64,000 bases of DNA from Metaphire vulgaris (GCA_018105865.1 CM030840.1:13099794-13163793), one strand, 5' to 3'; shown: positions 24,822 through 34,485, counted from the stretch's first letter. Made by a program: numbers and translations. The notes: generated from the sequence alone by a model not told the origin.

Positions 24822-27800
24822 ACTTGACAATTTCTTAAAGTAACATAGCTAGGTGGCTAAAGTCAAAGGCACATTTGAAATGCAGCATTGCTGTTGACTA
24901 CATTATGTTTTTTTAAATTTGCTTTTCTAATTTTGTGTTTCAATTGAAATTGTGTTTGGTTTTTTCCTATCCGACTTTTTTGTCTGACAGAGGTTGGTCC
25001 TTGTCCTTGTCCTTGATCCTTGTCCTTGGGGGTCAGTCCTTGTGGTCCTTGTGCTTGCGGGGTAAGTCCTCGTCCTTGTCCTCGTCCTTGGGGGTTCGGT
25101 CCTTGTCCTTATCCTCGTCCTTGGGGAGTCGGTCCTTGTCCTTATCCTCGTCCTTGGGGGGTCGGTCCTTGTTAACATCACTGAGGATAGACAACGCCGC
25201 CTGTCTTTAAGAGAGCGGAATACGATTATATTACCGAAAACGAAGAGGCGTAATACGAAGTCGAAACCGTTGACCAAGAATATGTACTGAAATCCCTTAA
25301 AAGGCGCCGAGTCCAAGCGGTGGCCAGCGATAAGAGGAGCCAGTTAAAGGGTCTCTCGGAAGAGGCCGGAGACAGGACAGACAGACAGAGAGAGACGTCA
25401 GACGAGGAAAATCAGAACCGTGTGTTGAGGAGCGGCCATCCTCAGTATGCAGCCTCCCCGGCAGCCGCGGACACCTCGTTTGATGGCTGTGAGTCGGAAA
25501 GGCAAACAGACGCCGCCGATCGGGCAGAGTCGGCGGCAGATGGCGATCGGAAAACCGAGCGGGCGTCAGGGTGCGCCCGACCGCCGGCCGCGCGGCAAAA
25601 CCGCGAACCGGGGTCGCCACAATTCTCCTTTTCAATTGAGTAACCAGAGCATGAGATCTTTATTGTAAGCAATTTTCTATTTTAAGATGTTCTTGCTTAC
25701 AGCAACGAATTGAAACGTCTTCGTCATGAGTACAGTCTGTTGAACCCCACGGCGAATGAGAGCAGTCAGCAATGCTCTGCTCAGTTCCGTAGCATTTGAC
25801 ATCGTCCAACCAAATCGGTCCTTCTCCAGGTCCATACAGGCTGTTGATAAACTCACCACCGATCCTGGAGGTTAAAGAATACAGAAAAATTAATTAAGAT
25901 GTCGGAATTTTCTTTTTATTTTAATCAGCCCTGCATATCCTTATCAGGCTACAGCGGTCAATTGAACGATAAAATTGAGTTTCATTTGAATAACTGGGAT
26001 AACTAAAACTGGTTGGCATCTCTTATGGTCTCAATAGCATTTGACTAAATACTTGGCGAATAGCGTAGTGCATTTACGCAAGAATCGTGAAAAGTGCGAA
26101 TTAAGCAATGTTTCTTGACAGGGTTATCCAAACTGTGAATCTATAGAGAGAAAGAACAATAGATAATTTCTACGTTTGCTACCGAATCGAAACAAAACGA
26201 TTGACTCACAAAAATCCGAGGGAGACACAGGCCATATCCGCTTCAACGTTGGTGAATGAATCGTCACAAACGGTGCCCCATGCGTTGTTGTAAAAAACTT
26301 CCAGGCGACCTTCTGTCGCATTATTCGACCCAGCCAGTCTGTAGGAAATACCTGTCCCTAAAATGCATTAATCAACTCGAAAGACACTAATGAGTGATTG
26401 ATCAAAAGATTAATTGCAAACAAGCCTAATAAAAAGTAACGTATTTTACTACGACTTTAAAGTGTGCTAGATTGGCTTAGCATGATTTAAAGTGGCTTAG
26501 GAGGCATTACTGCCTGTGTGTGAAAGCCACTAGGGGCACTAACGGGGCTTGAACCCGCTCCGTCAGCCTGACGTTCCAGCAAGCACGTAACCCACTCCGT
26601 CATCTTCCGCCTCTAAATTCATGCAACGTTATTTTAAATTGGGCAACCGGTTATTCCAGCTATTCCGTTCATTCACCATTCGTTTACGTCATGTCGTCAG
26701 CATAGGAATTCTATTACAGATGACAGCTCACGGAGGATAATCCTTACTAAACCAACGAAATAACTTCGATTTCGAAAAGAAATCAGATTACAATATATAT
26801 TTATATATATATATATATATATAAGAATTTATATAGTGATGGTTCGGTCCTGAATTGCAGTTCTCTATAAGCTAATTTCATAATGGTGAATTATATATTG
26901 TTTCCTAATGTATGTGCCTAGCGCTGCGCTCATTGTACGAGGCGCTGCTGGAACACCTACAAACAACCGGGTAGGAAACAGCCAAGTTACACCGTCAATT
27001 TTGACTGGCAAAGAGTTATCCCTCACTGATGACTTCATACTAGTGCTGTATTTAGCTTGTTAAGCTGCATTTGATGGCTGTATTTACTATTGTAATTGTT
27101 ATGAACGTCGTTGTAGATGCGATTATATGCAAGATCCACATACAGTATTCGCGTGTATGCTTAGTCTAATATAAATGCTCTGAATTACAATTCAAAATAC
27201 TAACAGCGACGAAAATTTGCAATAAAAATTCAAAATTAAAGTCATTGTCTTATTAGGTGTTCTTGTTATCATTTATACAGTGTAGAGTGTGTCCGGATAA
27301 AAAGGGGCCAATTATATTGTCACTATTACTTAAAGAAATTTGGCCGCTTTCTATAAAAAATGTTGATGTTTTTTTCAAATGAATTCCAAAACATGGAATA
27401 GAAAAACGTGCCTGTATTTACCCGCGCCTAAGAATAAGCAGCTACTGCGACGCTGCCTTCCAAGCGCTATAGAAATTCACGAGATTTTACTTACTTGCTT
27501 ACCGGCCTTTAATTATTGTGCACTGAGAGACTCCTGTTTTCATATAACTCGAACTGTGCCCCTCCACCCAAACTCACCGGATTTGAACCCGGTGGACTAT
27601 GTATAGGTATTCTGCAGGAAAGGATCTATCGGTCACGCATAATCAAAATGAAAGAAAAAAAGCAGAGATGGGTGGCTGGTGAGTGAGTGAGTGAGTGAAT
27701 GAGTGAGTGAATGAGTGAGTGAGTGAGAGAGTGAGTGAGTGAGTGAGTGAGTGAGTGAGTGAGTGACTGACTGAGAGAGTGAGTGAGTGAGTGGACAAAG

Positions 27801-29419
27801 CTCGATAAACCGTCATTGCAGCAACAATTCATCACTGTTACGACTTCTGAAATCATGCGTCAATTTTGACGATGGACACGTTGAATATTCATTTTAACCT
27901 TTTCCAGATAAATATTTGTAACTATCTGAAAAAATTATTCCTGTTTCAAACTGCACATTTCTATAGAAATCGGTCAAGTTTTATAAAGGTTAGAGCGCGT
28001 GAAAATAAGGTTGACCCCTTTTTATCCGGACACAGTTTGCAGTTGTAGATTGGTTTCCAAGCGATTGAACGACATGGGTAATAAAATTGGGTATTTCAGT
28101 TGGATTAGTCGATGTCATACGAGCCTTAGCCATAATTCCGCCTTCTCATTAAGCATCCAGAGCATGAGCTCTCCATTTTTATACGATTTTCGTTGTTTTA
28201 CATTTTTCCGAGAGAAGTTGATGTGTCTTGAAATTCATCGCTACCCTAAAGGTTATTTCCTGCTTTACGATATTTCTGCTTTATTTCTACACTATGATAT
28301 TCTGTTCTTGCTTACAGCAACGAATTGAAACGTCTTCGTCATGAGCACAGTCCGTTGAACCCCACGGCGAATGAGAGCAGTCAGCAATGCTCTGCTCAGT
28401 TCCGTTGCATACAACATCGTCCAACCAAATCGGTCCTACTCCAGGTCCATACACGGTTTTGATAAACTCGCCTCCACCCCTGAGGTAAAGGAGTACAGCA
28501 AAGCTATATGCAGGAAATTTTTTCATTATGTTTTTAATCAACGCTGCCTATAATTAGGCCTATCAGGCTATCATAGTCAACTGAACGCTGAAAATCGATT
28601 TCAGTTGAATAACTGATATAACCAAGTTCGCTGGTAGCTCTCATTCACTTAATGGAATTTGAATGAATACTTGACGGATGCCGTTATGAATAATCGCTCA
28701 AACGTCGGGAAAATTGCAAAATAAGTAATGTCCTAATTGAGTTATCCAAGCTTCGAATCTAAACTCATATGGAAGAGCAGAAGACTTTCACATTTATTAG
28801 CAAAAACGCTTGACTTTTTGTAGAAACGCAATTAGCAAAAACGCTCCACTCACCCAAATCTGAGGGAGCCACATGCAATCTTCGCTTCAACGTTGGTGAA
28901 TGAATCGTCACAGACAGTGCCCCATGCGCTGTTGTAAAAAACTTCCAGACGACCTTCTCCCGATATATTCGACCCAGCCAGTCTGTAGGAAATATCTGTC
29001 CCTAAAATGCATTAATTAACTCGAATGACACGCTAGAGAGATTGATCAACAGATTCATTTCAAATAACAATAACGTAACGTTTTACTGCGAATCGAAAGT
29101 GAGCTAGATTCGTGCAACGTCATTTCAAATTGGCAACGTTTTTCTACGAGCAGCTCAATAGGGCAACATTAACTCTTTAGACCTGTGGGACCCGTAGGAG
29201 AATCGAAGGGTTTGCGCTGTCAGTTAAACAGGTCAACGGATGAATGAGATCGAATTGCCAGCCTTTCCCTCGCCGCCTTTCCTCTTCCACCGAGTTAATA
29301 ATCGATGTACTCATTCACAGCTGAAGCGCTTGAGACAGAAACAACCGAAAAGTTTCTGCCACGGCCGGGAGTTGAGCCACGTACCTCAAGATTGACAGAT
29401 CAGTGAAGCAAGCACTGCT

Positions 29420-29480
<61 letters not shown>

Positions 29481-32400
29481 CTATATATTATGGATATTGA
29501 TGTCATTCAGTCGTCTCCGACTTTGTGTGACATTATGGACTTTGATGTGCCATTCTTTTCTGTCCTCGACCGTATTTCTCAGTTCCTCGACGTTCATGTT
29601 CATTGTTTCCATAATGTTATCCATCCATCTCGTCTTCTGTCTTCCTCTTTTTATTTTTCTGTTCCATCGCTCACCCCTAAAACTCAGAAGGGGCTGTCCA
29701 TTAATCACGGGCTTTTGTCCGATATGATAAATCGCATTCCATGAAATTTTCTATTTTTGGTTATTTGTAGAAAATGAAATTGTTGACGTCAATCTCTCTT
29801 GACTCCGTCCTATCTCAACTACTGTCAGACTTTCTCAGACCCACTCCCCCTATTTTGTTTACGTAATTAATTGACAGCCACATGGCGTAATAGTTCGGTC
29901 CTGAATTGCGGATCTCTAAAAAGATGACTAAGCCAATTTTATAGCTGAGAATTATAGTTAAATATAGTTTCCTAATGTACAGTGTGTGTGTGCCACTGTG
30001 CCTAACACTGCCCTCATTGTATGAGGCTATAATTGAACAGCTACAGTCAATCGGGTAGGAAATAGCCAAGGTACACCGTCATTTTTGACGGACAAACAAC
30101 CAATTTTGTTCGTTGCATTATTATTGCTGTGTTTATTAAGCTTGTTAATCTGCATTAGTTGATTGTATTTCCTATTGCTGTTGTGATTAGCATCGTTGTG
30201 GATGCGATTAAGTAAGGAGCCTACATACAGTGTGCGTGTGTATTGCTTACGCTCTGCATAACAATTCAAGATACTAACATGAATGAAAATTCGCAATTAA
30301 CATTAGAAACTTAAGTCAATATTTTATTATGAGGACTAGCTATCATGATTGACTGATCACCAGTTATAGAGTGTCCGGTTAAAAAGGGACCAAATCTATC
30401 TATGTTCACTATGACCTTAAGAAAACTTGTCCGATTTCTAGAAAAATTGGAATGGCTTTTGTTTGGCTGTAAGTCTTATTCGAAACCATGGGATAAAAAA
30501 TGCGCTATTCCGTACCCGCGTCTATAAATAAGGTGCCACTACGGTTATGCTGTTGAAAGCGCTATAGAGCATGGCGACTCAATTTTATACAATATTCGTT
30601 GTATGACATTTACCTTGCGAGGATGATGAATCTGGAAATTCATTGTGAACCTAAAAGCTATTCTTCACATTACATATTTTCTACATTATGATGCTCTGTT
30701 CTTGTTTACCGCAACGAATCGAAACGTCTTCGTCATGTTGGCAGTTGTTTGAACCCCACGGCGAATGAGAGCAGTCAGCAATGCTCTGCTCAGTTCCACT
30801 GCATTTAACATCGTCCAACCAAATCGGTCCTACTCCAGATCCATACAGGCTATTGATGAATTCACCGCCGGTCCTTAACGTAAAATATTACAGTTAAATT
30901 AAGGTGTTAAGATGTCGAAATTTTTCCATTGTGTTTTAATTAATCAAGGCTGAATATAATTATCGTTCGGTCACAGTCAATTAAACGCCAAGGTTCAATA
31001 TCGTTTGAATAACTGATAAAACCAATCTCCTCGGTATATCTTATGGTCTTAACAGCATTTGACTGAATACTTGGTGAATCTTCTTCTTTTTAGGTTTCTT
31101 CTTCTTTATTGCTGTGTATTTCTACGCTATCGACCATGGATTTCCATTTTGTTCTATCTTGACATCCTCTTATTAATTCCATGTGGTTCTTTACTCCCTC
31201 AATTCCTTCTGGTGGGCAGTCTACATAGGTGTTTCTCTGCCTTCCTCTTGCTCGTTTCCACTCCACTTATCCGGTTATTGCCAAATGCTCCAGGCCTTCC
31301 TTCCTCGTTATGTGTCCAAAGAAGGAAACCGCTGTCTTTTTTAATGGTTATCATCAGACTTTTTTTATTCCAATAATTTCACTTGGCGAATAGCGTAATG
31401 AATTTACGCAAGCGTCGGGAAAAGTACAAATTAATTAACGTGTCTTGACTGGATAGTCTAAGCTGTGAATCTGCACAGAGAAAGAACAACAGGGAACTTT
31501 CACTTTTACTAACGAATTGAAAAAATTCGTGACTCAGTTAAAATGCGGCGAACGTCACGGATCGCTATCGAGTGTATTATTATTGATTAGTTCCTAATCA
31601 TTATTAAAGATTGCTTAAATGTATAAAATTGCTAGTTAATAATTTAATCTAATTAATATTAATAACGTAAATTTGTACTAATTTTAATTAATTAAGTTTT
31701 AATTCATGTAAAACGGACAAAGTACGCGCTAGGCTAGAAGGGACTTTAAGACGCTAAGACTTCGGTAAAATTATTAGAAATCGCCACATTCGCATAAGAC
31801 TATTAGAAATACCAGCAACTCTTATTAAACCAGCCAACGATACACGCTCGGACATCGACGCTGCTAATTTTAAGTCCGCTGCGCGCAGGGCTTAGGCTGC
31901 CTGGCCGCTGACGAAGGGGACAGACAGTTGGAGCGATGGAAAGAGGGAGAGATAACGGCAGCAGCTGCCCAGCTGTGTAGTCACTGCGTCTGCCTGAACA
32001 CCCGTTACCAGAGGTGATTAGCGAAGCGCTAAGCCTTAGACGAAGTCCAGTACCACTGCTAGCGACGACGCCACTACCTGGGTCCCTAGTTTACTCTCCT
32101 TTCACGACATCTAAGCGAAAGTAGCATAACAGTTGAAAACTCCGCCTGAAGACCAGCTCGTAGTTAGGCGGCCGTGTGCGTAGCGGTTGAAATGTCAGTT
32201 TGAACACCGGGGCGCGGTGACCGGGGCCAGACGACAATGCGCTGGGCCGTCAGCAAAGCGTCTTTCCACCGTTGACAACGACGCTGTGGGGGTGGGTCCC
32301 AGGTTTGACTTTCTGACGGCTAATACGCGGAAATACAGACATCAGTAGCCGATTCCCCTCAAGCGCCGGTTTTAAAAACTAAAAATCTCTGAAAATTTGG

Positions 32401-34485
32401 CAATTATGGATATGAGATCTTGTATTCGCGGTCCCATTGCTATTATCGTGAAGCGATAGAGTAAAGCACAGCTATTGAAAGCGAATGTGAGCATTGGAGC
32501 CCGATAAAGTGCTAAAAGCCTATCGTTTCACATTGACGCACCAAAGCCTATCGATTGCACTCCTCGAGTGGGCGCTAGTTGTTTTGGCGAACCAGGTGGG
32601 GTCTAGCCAACGTGTCTTTGTCCGTGTTACCAGTGTTGCCACTGTAGCCATTGTTTCCATTGTTGCTTGGTTTGTTAATAAATAATAGTAAATCAATAGA
32701 AGACAACTTGCATTCGTGTCTTCTTAAGTCGCTGGGACGCCGGAGTCTCAGCGCACTGTCAGTGAAGGTCAGCCTTGGCTGTGATGAAAATCGCCTACCT
32801 GAGGTCACGTTAGTGCCTAGGAGGTCAACTCTGAGCCAAGGAAGGAGACAGACGCCCGCCTGTCGGGGCGCGGGGAGTCAGTTTGGTGAATAGACGCCGT
32901 TGAGGAAAAGAGTGGACCGCCGTCCATTCAGGCACGGTTAACCTCGGTTTTTGGTGAAAGCGCTGAGGAAACAAATAGACGCCGACGCCCGTCTAGGAGC
33001 GAGAGCAGAAGGTACCAAGCGTGCTAAAAAGCCGCAACAGAGGATAGACAACGCCGCCTGTCTTTAAGAGAGCGGAATACGATTATATTACCGAAAATGA
33101 AGAGGCGTAATACGAAGTTGAAACCGGTGACCAAGAATATCTACCGAAATCGCTTAAGGCGCCGAGACCAAGCTGTGGCCAGCGATAAGAGGCGCCAGAT
33201 AAAGGGTCTATCAGTCGAGGCCGGAGACAGGACAGACAGACAGAGAGACGTTAGACGTGGAAAATCAAAACCCTATGTTGAAGAGCAGCCATCCTCAGTA
33301 TGCGGCCTGCCCGGCAGCCGCGGACACTTCATCTGATGTCGGTGAACCGAAAAATCAAACAGACGCCGTCGATCAGGCAGAGTCGGCTGCAGATGGCGAT
33401 CGGGAAACCGAGCGGGCGTTGGGGGCCGCCCGACCGCCGGCCGCGCGACGAGACCGCGAGCCGGTGTCGCCACAAAAAGATCAAAGGAAATTAGGATGTC
33501 GACTATTATTTCATTGTTTTATAAAAGAATAAATCCATTTATCTCGCTTCCGCAGTCATGGAAACTGTAAAATTTATTTTAATTTGAAAAACGATACAAC
33601 CAGAACTCGTTGGCCTTACTGATAACAGTCTTTGAATAAATTCTCTGCACGGAGAGCAAAATGCGAATTTGCAAGCATAGATTTTTCGAGTTATCTAATC
33701 AATGAATACAGATCGAGTGGAAACAGGGGAACTTTCGCATATTCGAATCAACGGAGTTAAAATCTCGACTTACCAATATCCGAGTGAGGCACAGGCAACA
33801 GTAGCTTCAACGTTGCTGAAGGAATCATCACAGACGGTGCCCCATATATTGATGTTCAGAACTTCCAGGCGACCTTCTCCCGTAATATTCGACCCAGCCA
33901 GTCTATAAGCAACTTGTGCGTTTGCCTCTAAGAAATATTAATTTACAGAATCAGACGGCGATGCATTTGACGTCTTTATACGTTTTTCGACACGTTTCAG
34001 TCAAAATCGTATTACCTTATTTGAAACAAATAGGATTAGATACACAGATCCACAGACCCATTCAGAGAGGGGCCAGGAGTGCAATTTGGCCCGGGCCTCC
34101 ATCTGTTGGGGCCTACCTTTTTCTTGTATAGAATTTTGGGAGAGCTTGAAAGCTAGATAACTACTACTAGGAGGGGCCTCAAAATTTGGCGATGACCTTT
34201 TCGTTGCTTAACAATAATTTTGGGATTTTGGGAAAGCTAGAAAGGTACCCTGCGGTCCACAAAATTGGTGATTACCTTCTTTTTCTTGTCAAATTTTAAT
34301 ATTTGGGATGGCTAGGAGAGGCCTCAAAATTATAACTGGCCCGGACCTCCTTCAGCCTCTGAAGGGGCCTGCAGATCCAGCTAATTAATTTCCAATAAAA
34401 TTGATTAAATTCCCTCGAAAATAAACCTACCGCATGACAGCGATGCTGCCATCAGGACCAGAACGTAGGTGCCTGCAGTCGGCAT
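10690..34485 (-). CDS. Middle SRCR gene: signal peptide plus up to eight SRCR modules (spliced, partly damaged)
   Basis: Minus-strand paralogue with a signal exon at 34485-34431. Modules (N-half/C-half) are 33927-33774/30873-30710, 29001-28854/28479-28316, 26357-26210/25864-25701, 23536-23389/23043-22880, 21223-21076/20773-20610, 17567-17427/16803-16640, 15501-15354/13994-13831, and 11330-11177 with a decayed partner near 10.69-10.83 kb. The first N-half and C-half exons are about 2.9 kb apart because a C-half/N-half pair has apparently been replaced by foreign GC-rich DNA (31.54-33.48 kb); the two remaining halves still join in phase. The N-half exon at 17427 has a frame-breaking deletion at its acceptor. 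Skipping that phase-1/phase-1 module would restore the frame. The 3' end was not found. It could be a functional multi-SRCR protein made with exon skipping, or a gene in early decay. Confidence 0.75.
11177..11330 (-). CDS. SRCR domain 8 N-half exon, middle gene
   Basis: 154 bases: [20 protein letters not shown], then [12 protein letters not shown] and ending CGTFGY. Still open and correctly spliced, but VCNHGF replaces VCDDxF and its C-half partner is degraded. It may be under relaxed constraint. Paralogous to 48450-48603. Confidence 0.75.
12075..13240 (-). mobile_element. CR1/L2-like LINE remnant
   Basis: Minus strand: [20 protein letters not shown] (13.1 kb), then [17 protein letters not shown], and a C-terminal part at 12.1-12.4 kb ([31 protein letters not shown]). 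The middle is broken by frameshifts. It sits in the intron between SRCR modules 7 and 8 of the middle gene. Confidence 0.8.
13831..13994 (-). CDS. SRCR domain 7 C-half exon, middle gene
   Basis: 164 bases: [19 protein letters not shown], then DDVKCRG, AGC, NC and SIRC. Donor [17 protein letters not shown] replaces the usual HxPWG, so a conserved Trp is lost. Confidence 0.88.
14200..15195. mobile_element. Fold-back-like element with GGAANATTCGG repeats
   Basis: The left end (14205-14300) has repeated TTCGG(T/C)(G/A)CCGGA units. The right end (15040-15190) has the inverse form (CGGNACC...AATTTTCCG). A hAT-like element (14333-14996) has inserted into it. Confidence 0.55.
14333..14996. mobile_element. 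hAT-like element inside the fold-back element
   Basis: Termini CAGGCCCTCTGAGAG and (reverse complement) CAGGGCCTCCGAGAG with perfect 8-base duplication CTCACCGC (14325-14332, 14997-15004). It contains a copy of the CAGTAGCGTCATTT element at 14519-14798, which lacks a clear duplication. Confidence 0.88.
15354..15501 (-). CDS. SRCR domain 7 N-half exon, middle gene
   Basis: 148 bases: [20 protein letters not shown], then [12 protein letters not shown] and ending CRSLGY. Donor GTAAGTC. Paralogous to 54369-54516. Confidence 0.9.
15950..16390 (+). repeat. Tc1/mariner-like element, 3' half, SRCR intron
   Basis: Corresponds to the right half of the 27.29-28.04 kb copy, ending CTATCTGGACGCCGTTTACAG. 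The 5' terminal repeat is missing. Confidence 0.6.
16640..16803 (-). CDS. SRCR domain 6 C-half exon, middle gene
   Basis: 164 bases: [19 protein letters not shown], then DDVKCNG, AGC, NC and SIHC. Donor TGCT|GTAAGC. Open, but its N-half partner is damaged. Confidence 0.85.
17165..17418. mobile_element. MITE-like insertion next to the broken SRCR exon
   Basis: GC-rich segment not found in the sister introns, with related ends AGAGCCGTGTCTAGGTGG and (reverse complement) CAGAGCGCTAGTGGGAG. It contains GACAAGCAAAAAGG. It ends about 10 bases from exon 17427. Confidence 0.5.
17427..17567 (-). pseudogene. SRCR domain 6 N-half exon, middle gene, frame-broken
   Basis: 141 bases instead of 148. Seven bases at the acceptor side, present in all 148-base sister exons (ACAG|GGACAGGC region), are missing. 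The body is otherwise intact ([35 protein letters not shown]). Joined to the preceding phase-1 exon it gives a TGA at the junction and the wrong frame. It is expected to be skipped with 16640-16803, or the transcript is non-productive. Confidence 0.8.
17570..20100. other. Inter-module SRCR intron, no gene
   Basis: Contains the recurring intron stretch (GCGGATCTCTAGAAACAA, 18.11 kb), a GC-rich insertion at 18.24-18.50 kb of unknown type, and the mariner-like copy 19068-19745. No supported gene. Confidence 0.55.
19068..19745 (+). repeat. Tc1/mariner-like element, SRCR intron
   Basis: Begins TGTGTCCGGATAAAAACG. A decayed transposase tail is seen as [11 protein letters not shown] in a shifted frame near 19.42 kb. 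The 3' terminal repeat is incomplete. Confidence 0.7.
20118..20484. mobile_element. hAT-like element
   Basis: Termini CAAGGGTGGGCAAACT and (reverse complement) CAGAGGTGGGCAAACT, flanked by CTTTATAA/CTTTATAC (7 of 8). Confidence 0.85.
20610..20773 (-). CDS. SRCR domain 5 C-half exon, middle gene
   Basis: 164 bases: [19 protein letters not shown], then DDVKCNG, ADC, NC and SIRC. Acceptor CCTGCAG, donor TGCT|GTAAGC. Confidence 0.9.
21076..21223 (-). CDS. SRCR domain 5 N-half exon, middle gene
   Basis: 148 bases: [20 protein letters not shown], then [12 protein letters not shown] and ending CGSLGY. Acceptor TTTTAG, donor GTAAGTC. Confidence 0.9.
21815..22612 (+). repeat. Tc1/mariner-like element with internal hAT insertion
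   Basis: Begins GTGTCCGGATAAAAAGG and ends CCCCTTTTATCCGGACG. The hAT element at 22269-22578 interrupts it near the 3' end. Confidence 0.75.
22269..22578. mobile_element. hAT-like element in the mariner-like copy
   Basis: Termini CAGTGGCGGTTCC in perfect inversion, flanks GCTATAGG/GCTATAGA (7 of 8). Contains TTGACAAGCAAAAAAGGTC. Confidence 0.88.
22880..23043 (-). CDS. SRCR domain 4 C-half exon, middle gene
   Basis: 164 bases: [19 protein letters not shown], then DDVICNG, ADC, DC and SIRC. HDQDVS replaces HDEDVS. Acceptor CCTCAAG, donor TGCT|GTAAGC. Confidence 0.9.
23389..23536 (-). CDS. SRCR domain 4 N-half exon, middle gene
   Basis: 148 bases: [20 protein letters not shown], then [12 protein letters not shown] and ending CRSLGY. 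Donor GTGAGTC. Confidence 0.9.
23720..23950 (-). mobile_element. CR1/L2-like LINE C-terminal fragment
   Basis: Minus strand: [20 protein letters not shown], then [15 protein letters not shown] and a stop. Confidence 0.75.
23985..25632 (+). mobile_element. GC-rich retroelement-like segment, copy 1, split by a hAT insertion
   Basis: Homologous to 32.70-33.48 kb. The shared frame encodes a basic, gag-like stretch ([26 protein letters not shown]). The likely start codon is ACG here and ATG in the other copy. Interrupted at 24324-25183. Possibly an LTR-retrotransposon leader plus start of gag; the family is not established. Confidence 0.5.
24324..25183. mobile_element. hAT-like element with subterminal TCCTTGTCC repeats
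   Basis: Perfect 12-base termini CAGTGATGTTAA / TTAACATCACTG and perfect 8-base duplication AGGATAGA (24316-24323, 25184-25191). The homologous empty site is in the other GC-rich copy (about 33044). The interior holds CCTTGTCCT-type repeats at both ends and an (ATT)n tract at 24776-24821. Confidence 0.95.
25701..25864 (-). CDS. SRCR domain 3 C-half exon, middle gene
   Basis: 164 bases: [19 protein letters not shown], then DDVKCYG, ADC, DC and SIRC. Donor TGCT|GTAAGC. The downstream intron was invaded at about 25.63 kb by the GC-rich element. Confidence 0.9.
26210..26357 (-). CDS. SRCR domain 3 N-half exon, middle gene
   Basis: 148 bases: [20 protein letters not shown], then [12 protein letters not shown] and ending CVSLGF. 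Acceptor TTTTAG, donor GTGAGTC. Confidence 0.9.
26480..26620 (-). repeat. tRNA-derived SINE, second family
   Basis: Reverse strand: GGCGGAAGATGACGGAGTGG, B-box GCGGGTTCAAGCCCC, then CACTAGTGGC-like tail ending CACTTTAAATCAT. Same family as 62.735-62.885 kb. Confidence 0.8.
27286..28035 (+). mobile_element. Tc1/mariner-like element, most complete copy
   Basis: Inverted ends GTGTCCGGATAAAAAGGGG and CCCCTTTTTATCCGGACAC, the inversion extending imperfectly over about 60 bases. Frame 27379-27606 ends [10 protein letters not shown], the motif around the last catalytic Asp of Tc1/mariner transposases. The rest is decayed, and a GTGA microsatellite (27679-27793) expanded inside. It lies in the middle SRCR gene intron, and relatives lie in the sister introns. 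Confidence 0.82.
28316..28479 (-). CDS. SRCR domain 2 C-half exon, middle gene
   Basis: 164 bases: [19 protein letters not shown], then DDVVCNG, ADC, DC and SIRC. Acceptor CCTCAG, donor TGCT|GTAAGC. Confidence 0.9.
28854..29001 (-). CDS. SRCR domain 2 N-half exon, middle gene
   Basis: 148 bases: [20 protein letters not shown], then [12 protein letters not shown] and ending CGSLRF. Acceptor TTTTAG, donor GTGAGTG. Confidence 0.88.
29160..29405 (-). repeat. tRNA-derived SINE, third family
   Basis: Reverse strand: B-box-like GGCTCAACTCCCGGCC, then GCAGAAACTTTTCGGTTG and TTAACTCGGTGGAAG. Related to 38945-39215 on the plus strand. Confidence 0.7.
29422..29474. repeat. (AT)n microsatellite
   Basis: Uninterrupted AT dinucleotides. 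Confidence 0.95.
29481..29705 (-). mobile_element. LINE C-terminal fragment, RTE/L1-like tail
   Basis: Minus strand: [13 protein letters not shown], then [14 protein letters not shown] and [10 protein letters not shown]. Confidence 0.75.
29693..29880. repeat. MITE remnant with GGGGCTGTCCATTAAT end
   Basis: Starts GGGGCTGTCCATTAATCAC and ends TACGTAATTAATTGACAGCC. A shortened copy of the element at 51176-51577. Confidence 0.75.
30367..30580 (+). repeat. Tc1/mariner-like element, 5' part only
   Basis: Begins GTGTCCGGTTAAAAAGGG and stops where SRCR intron sequence resumes. Another remnant of the recurring intron element. Confidence 0.65.
30710..30873 (-). CDS. SRCR C-half exon, middle gene (now pairs with 33774-33927)
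   Basis: 164 bases: [19 protein letters not shown], then DDVKCSG, ADC, NC and SIRC. Acceptor GTTAAG lacks a strong pyrimidine tract; donor TGCG|GTAAAC is less canonical than in its sisters. Confidence 0.83.
31080..31380 (-). mobile_element. RTE-like LINE, 5'-truncated, with target duplication
   Basis: Minus strand: [18 protein letters not shown], then [14 protein letters not shown]. Flanked by ACTTGGTGAAT (31069-31079) and ACTTGGCGAAT (31381-31391), a target duplication with one mismatch. Confidence 0.85.
31540..33476 (+). mobile_element. GC-rich retroelement-like segment, copy 2, replacing an SRCR exon pair
   Basis: Starts within bases of where the next N-half exon donor flank (GACTCA) ends, and stops where C-half acceptor flank sequence (AAAAGATCA...GGATGTCGAC) resumes. 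The frame 33097-33336 ([20 protein letters not shown]...) is a basic, gag-like peptide. The upstream part (31.6-32.7 kb) with AATAAATAA at 32.68 kb could be an LTR. No TG...CA ends or primer site could be confirmed. Confidence 0.5.
33774..33927 (-). CDS. SRCR domain 1 N-half exon, middle gene
   Basis: 154 bases: [19 protein letters not shown], then [12 protein letters not shown] and ending CASLGY. Acceptor TTCTTAG, donor GTAAGTC. The next C-half exon is 2.9 kb away because of the 31.54-33.48 kb replacement. Confidence 0.88.
34431..34485 (-). CDS. Signal-peptide exon, middle SRCR gene
   Basis: ATG at 34485-34483; encodes [18 protein letters not shown] plus one base, identical in protein to the right gene. 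Donor GTAGG. The next exon in phase is 33927-33774. Confidence 0.85.

Noticed and set aside
24935..25210. Ser/Leu-rich (plus) and Arg/Thr-rich (minus) reading frames
   Set aside because: They are translations of CCTTGTCCT-type repeats inside the hAT element.
25320..25643. Host gene for the basic reading frames shared with 33097-33532
   Set aside because: Both copies are parts of a GC-rich repeated segment; one lacks a start codon, and flanks show insertion into SRCR introns.
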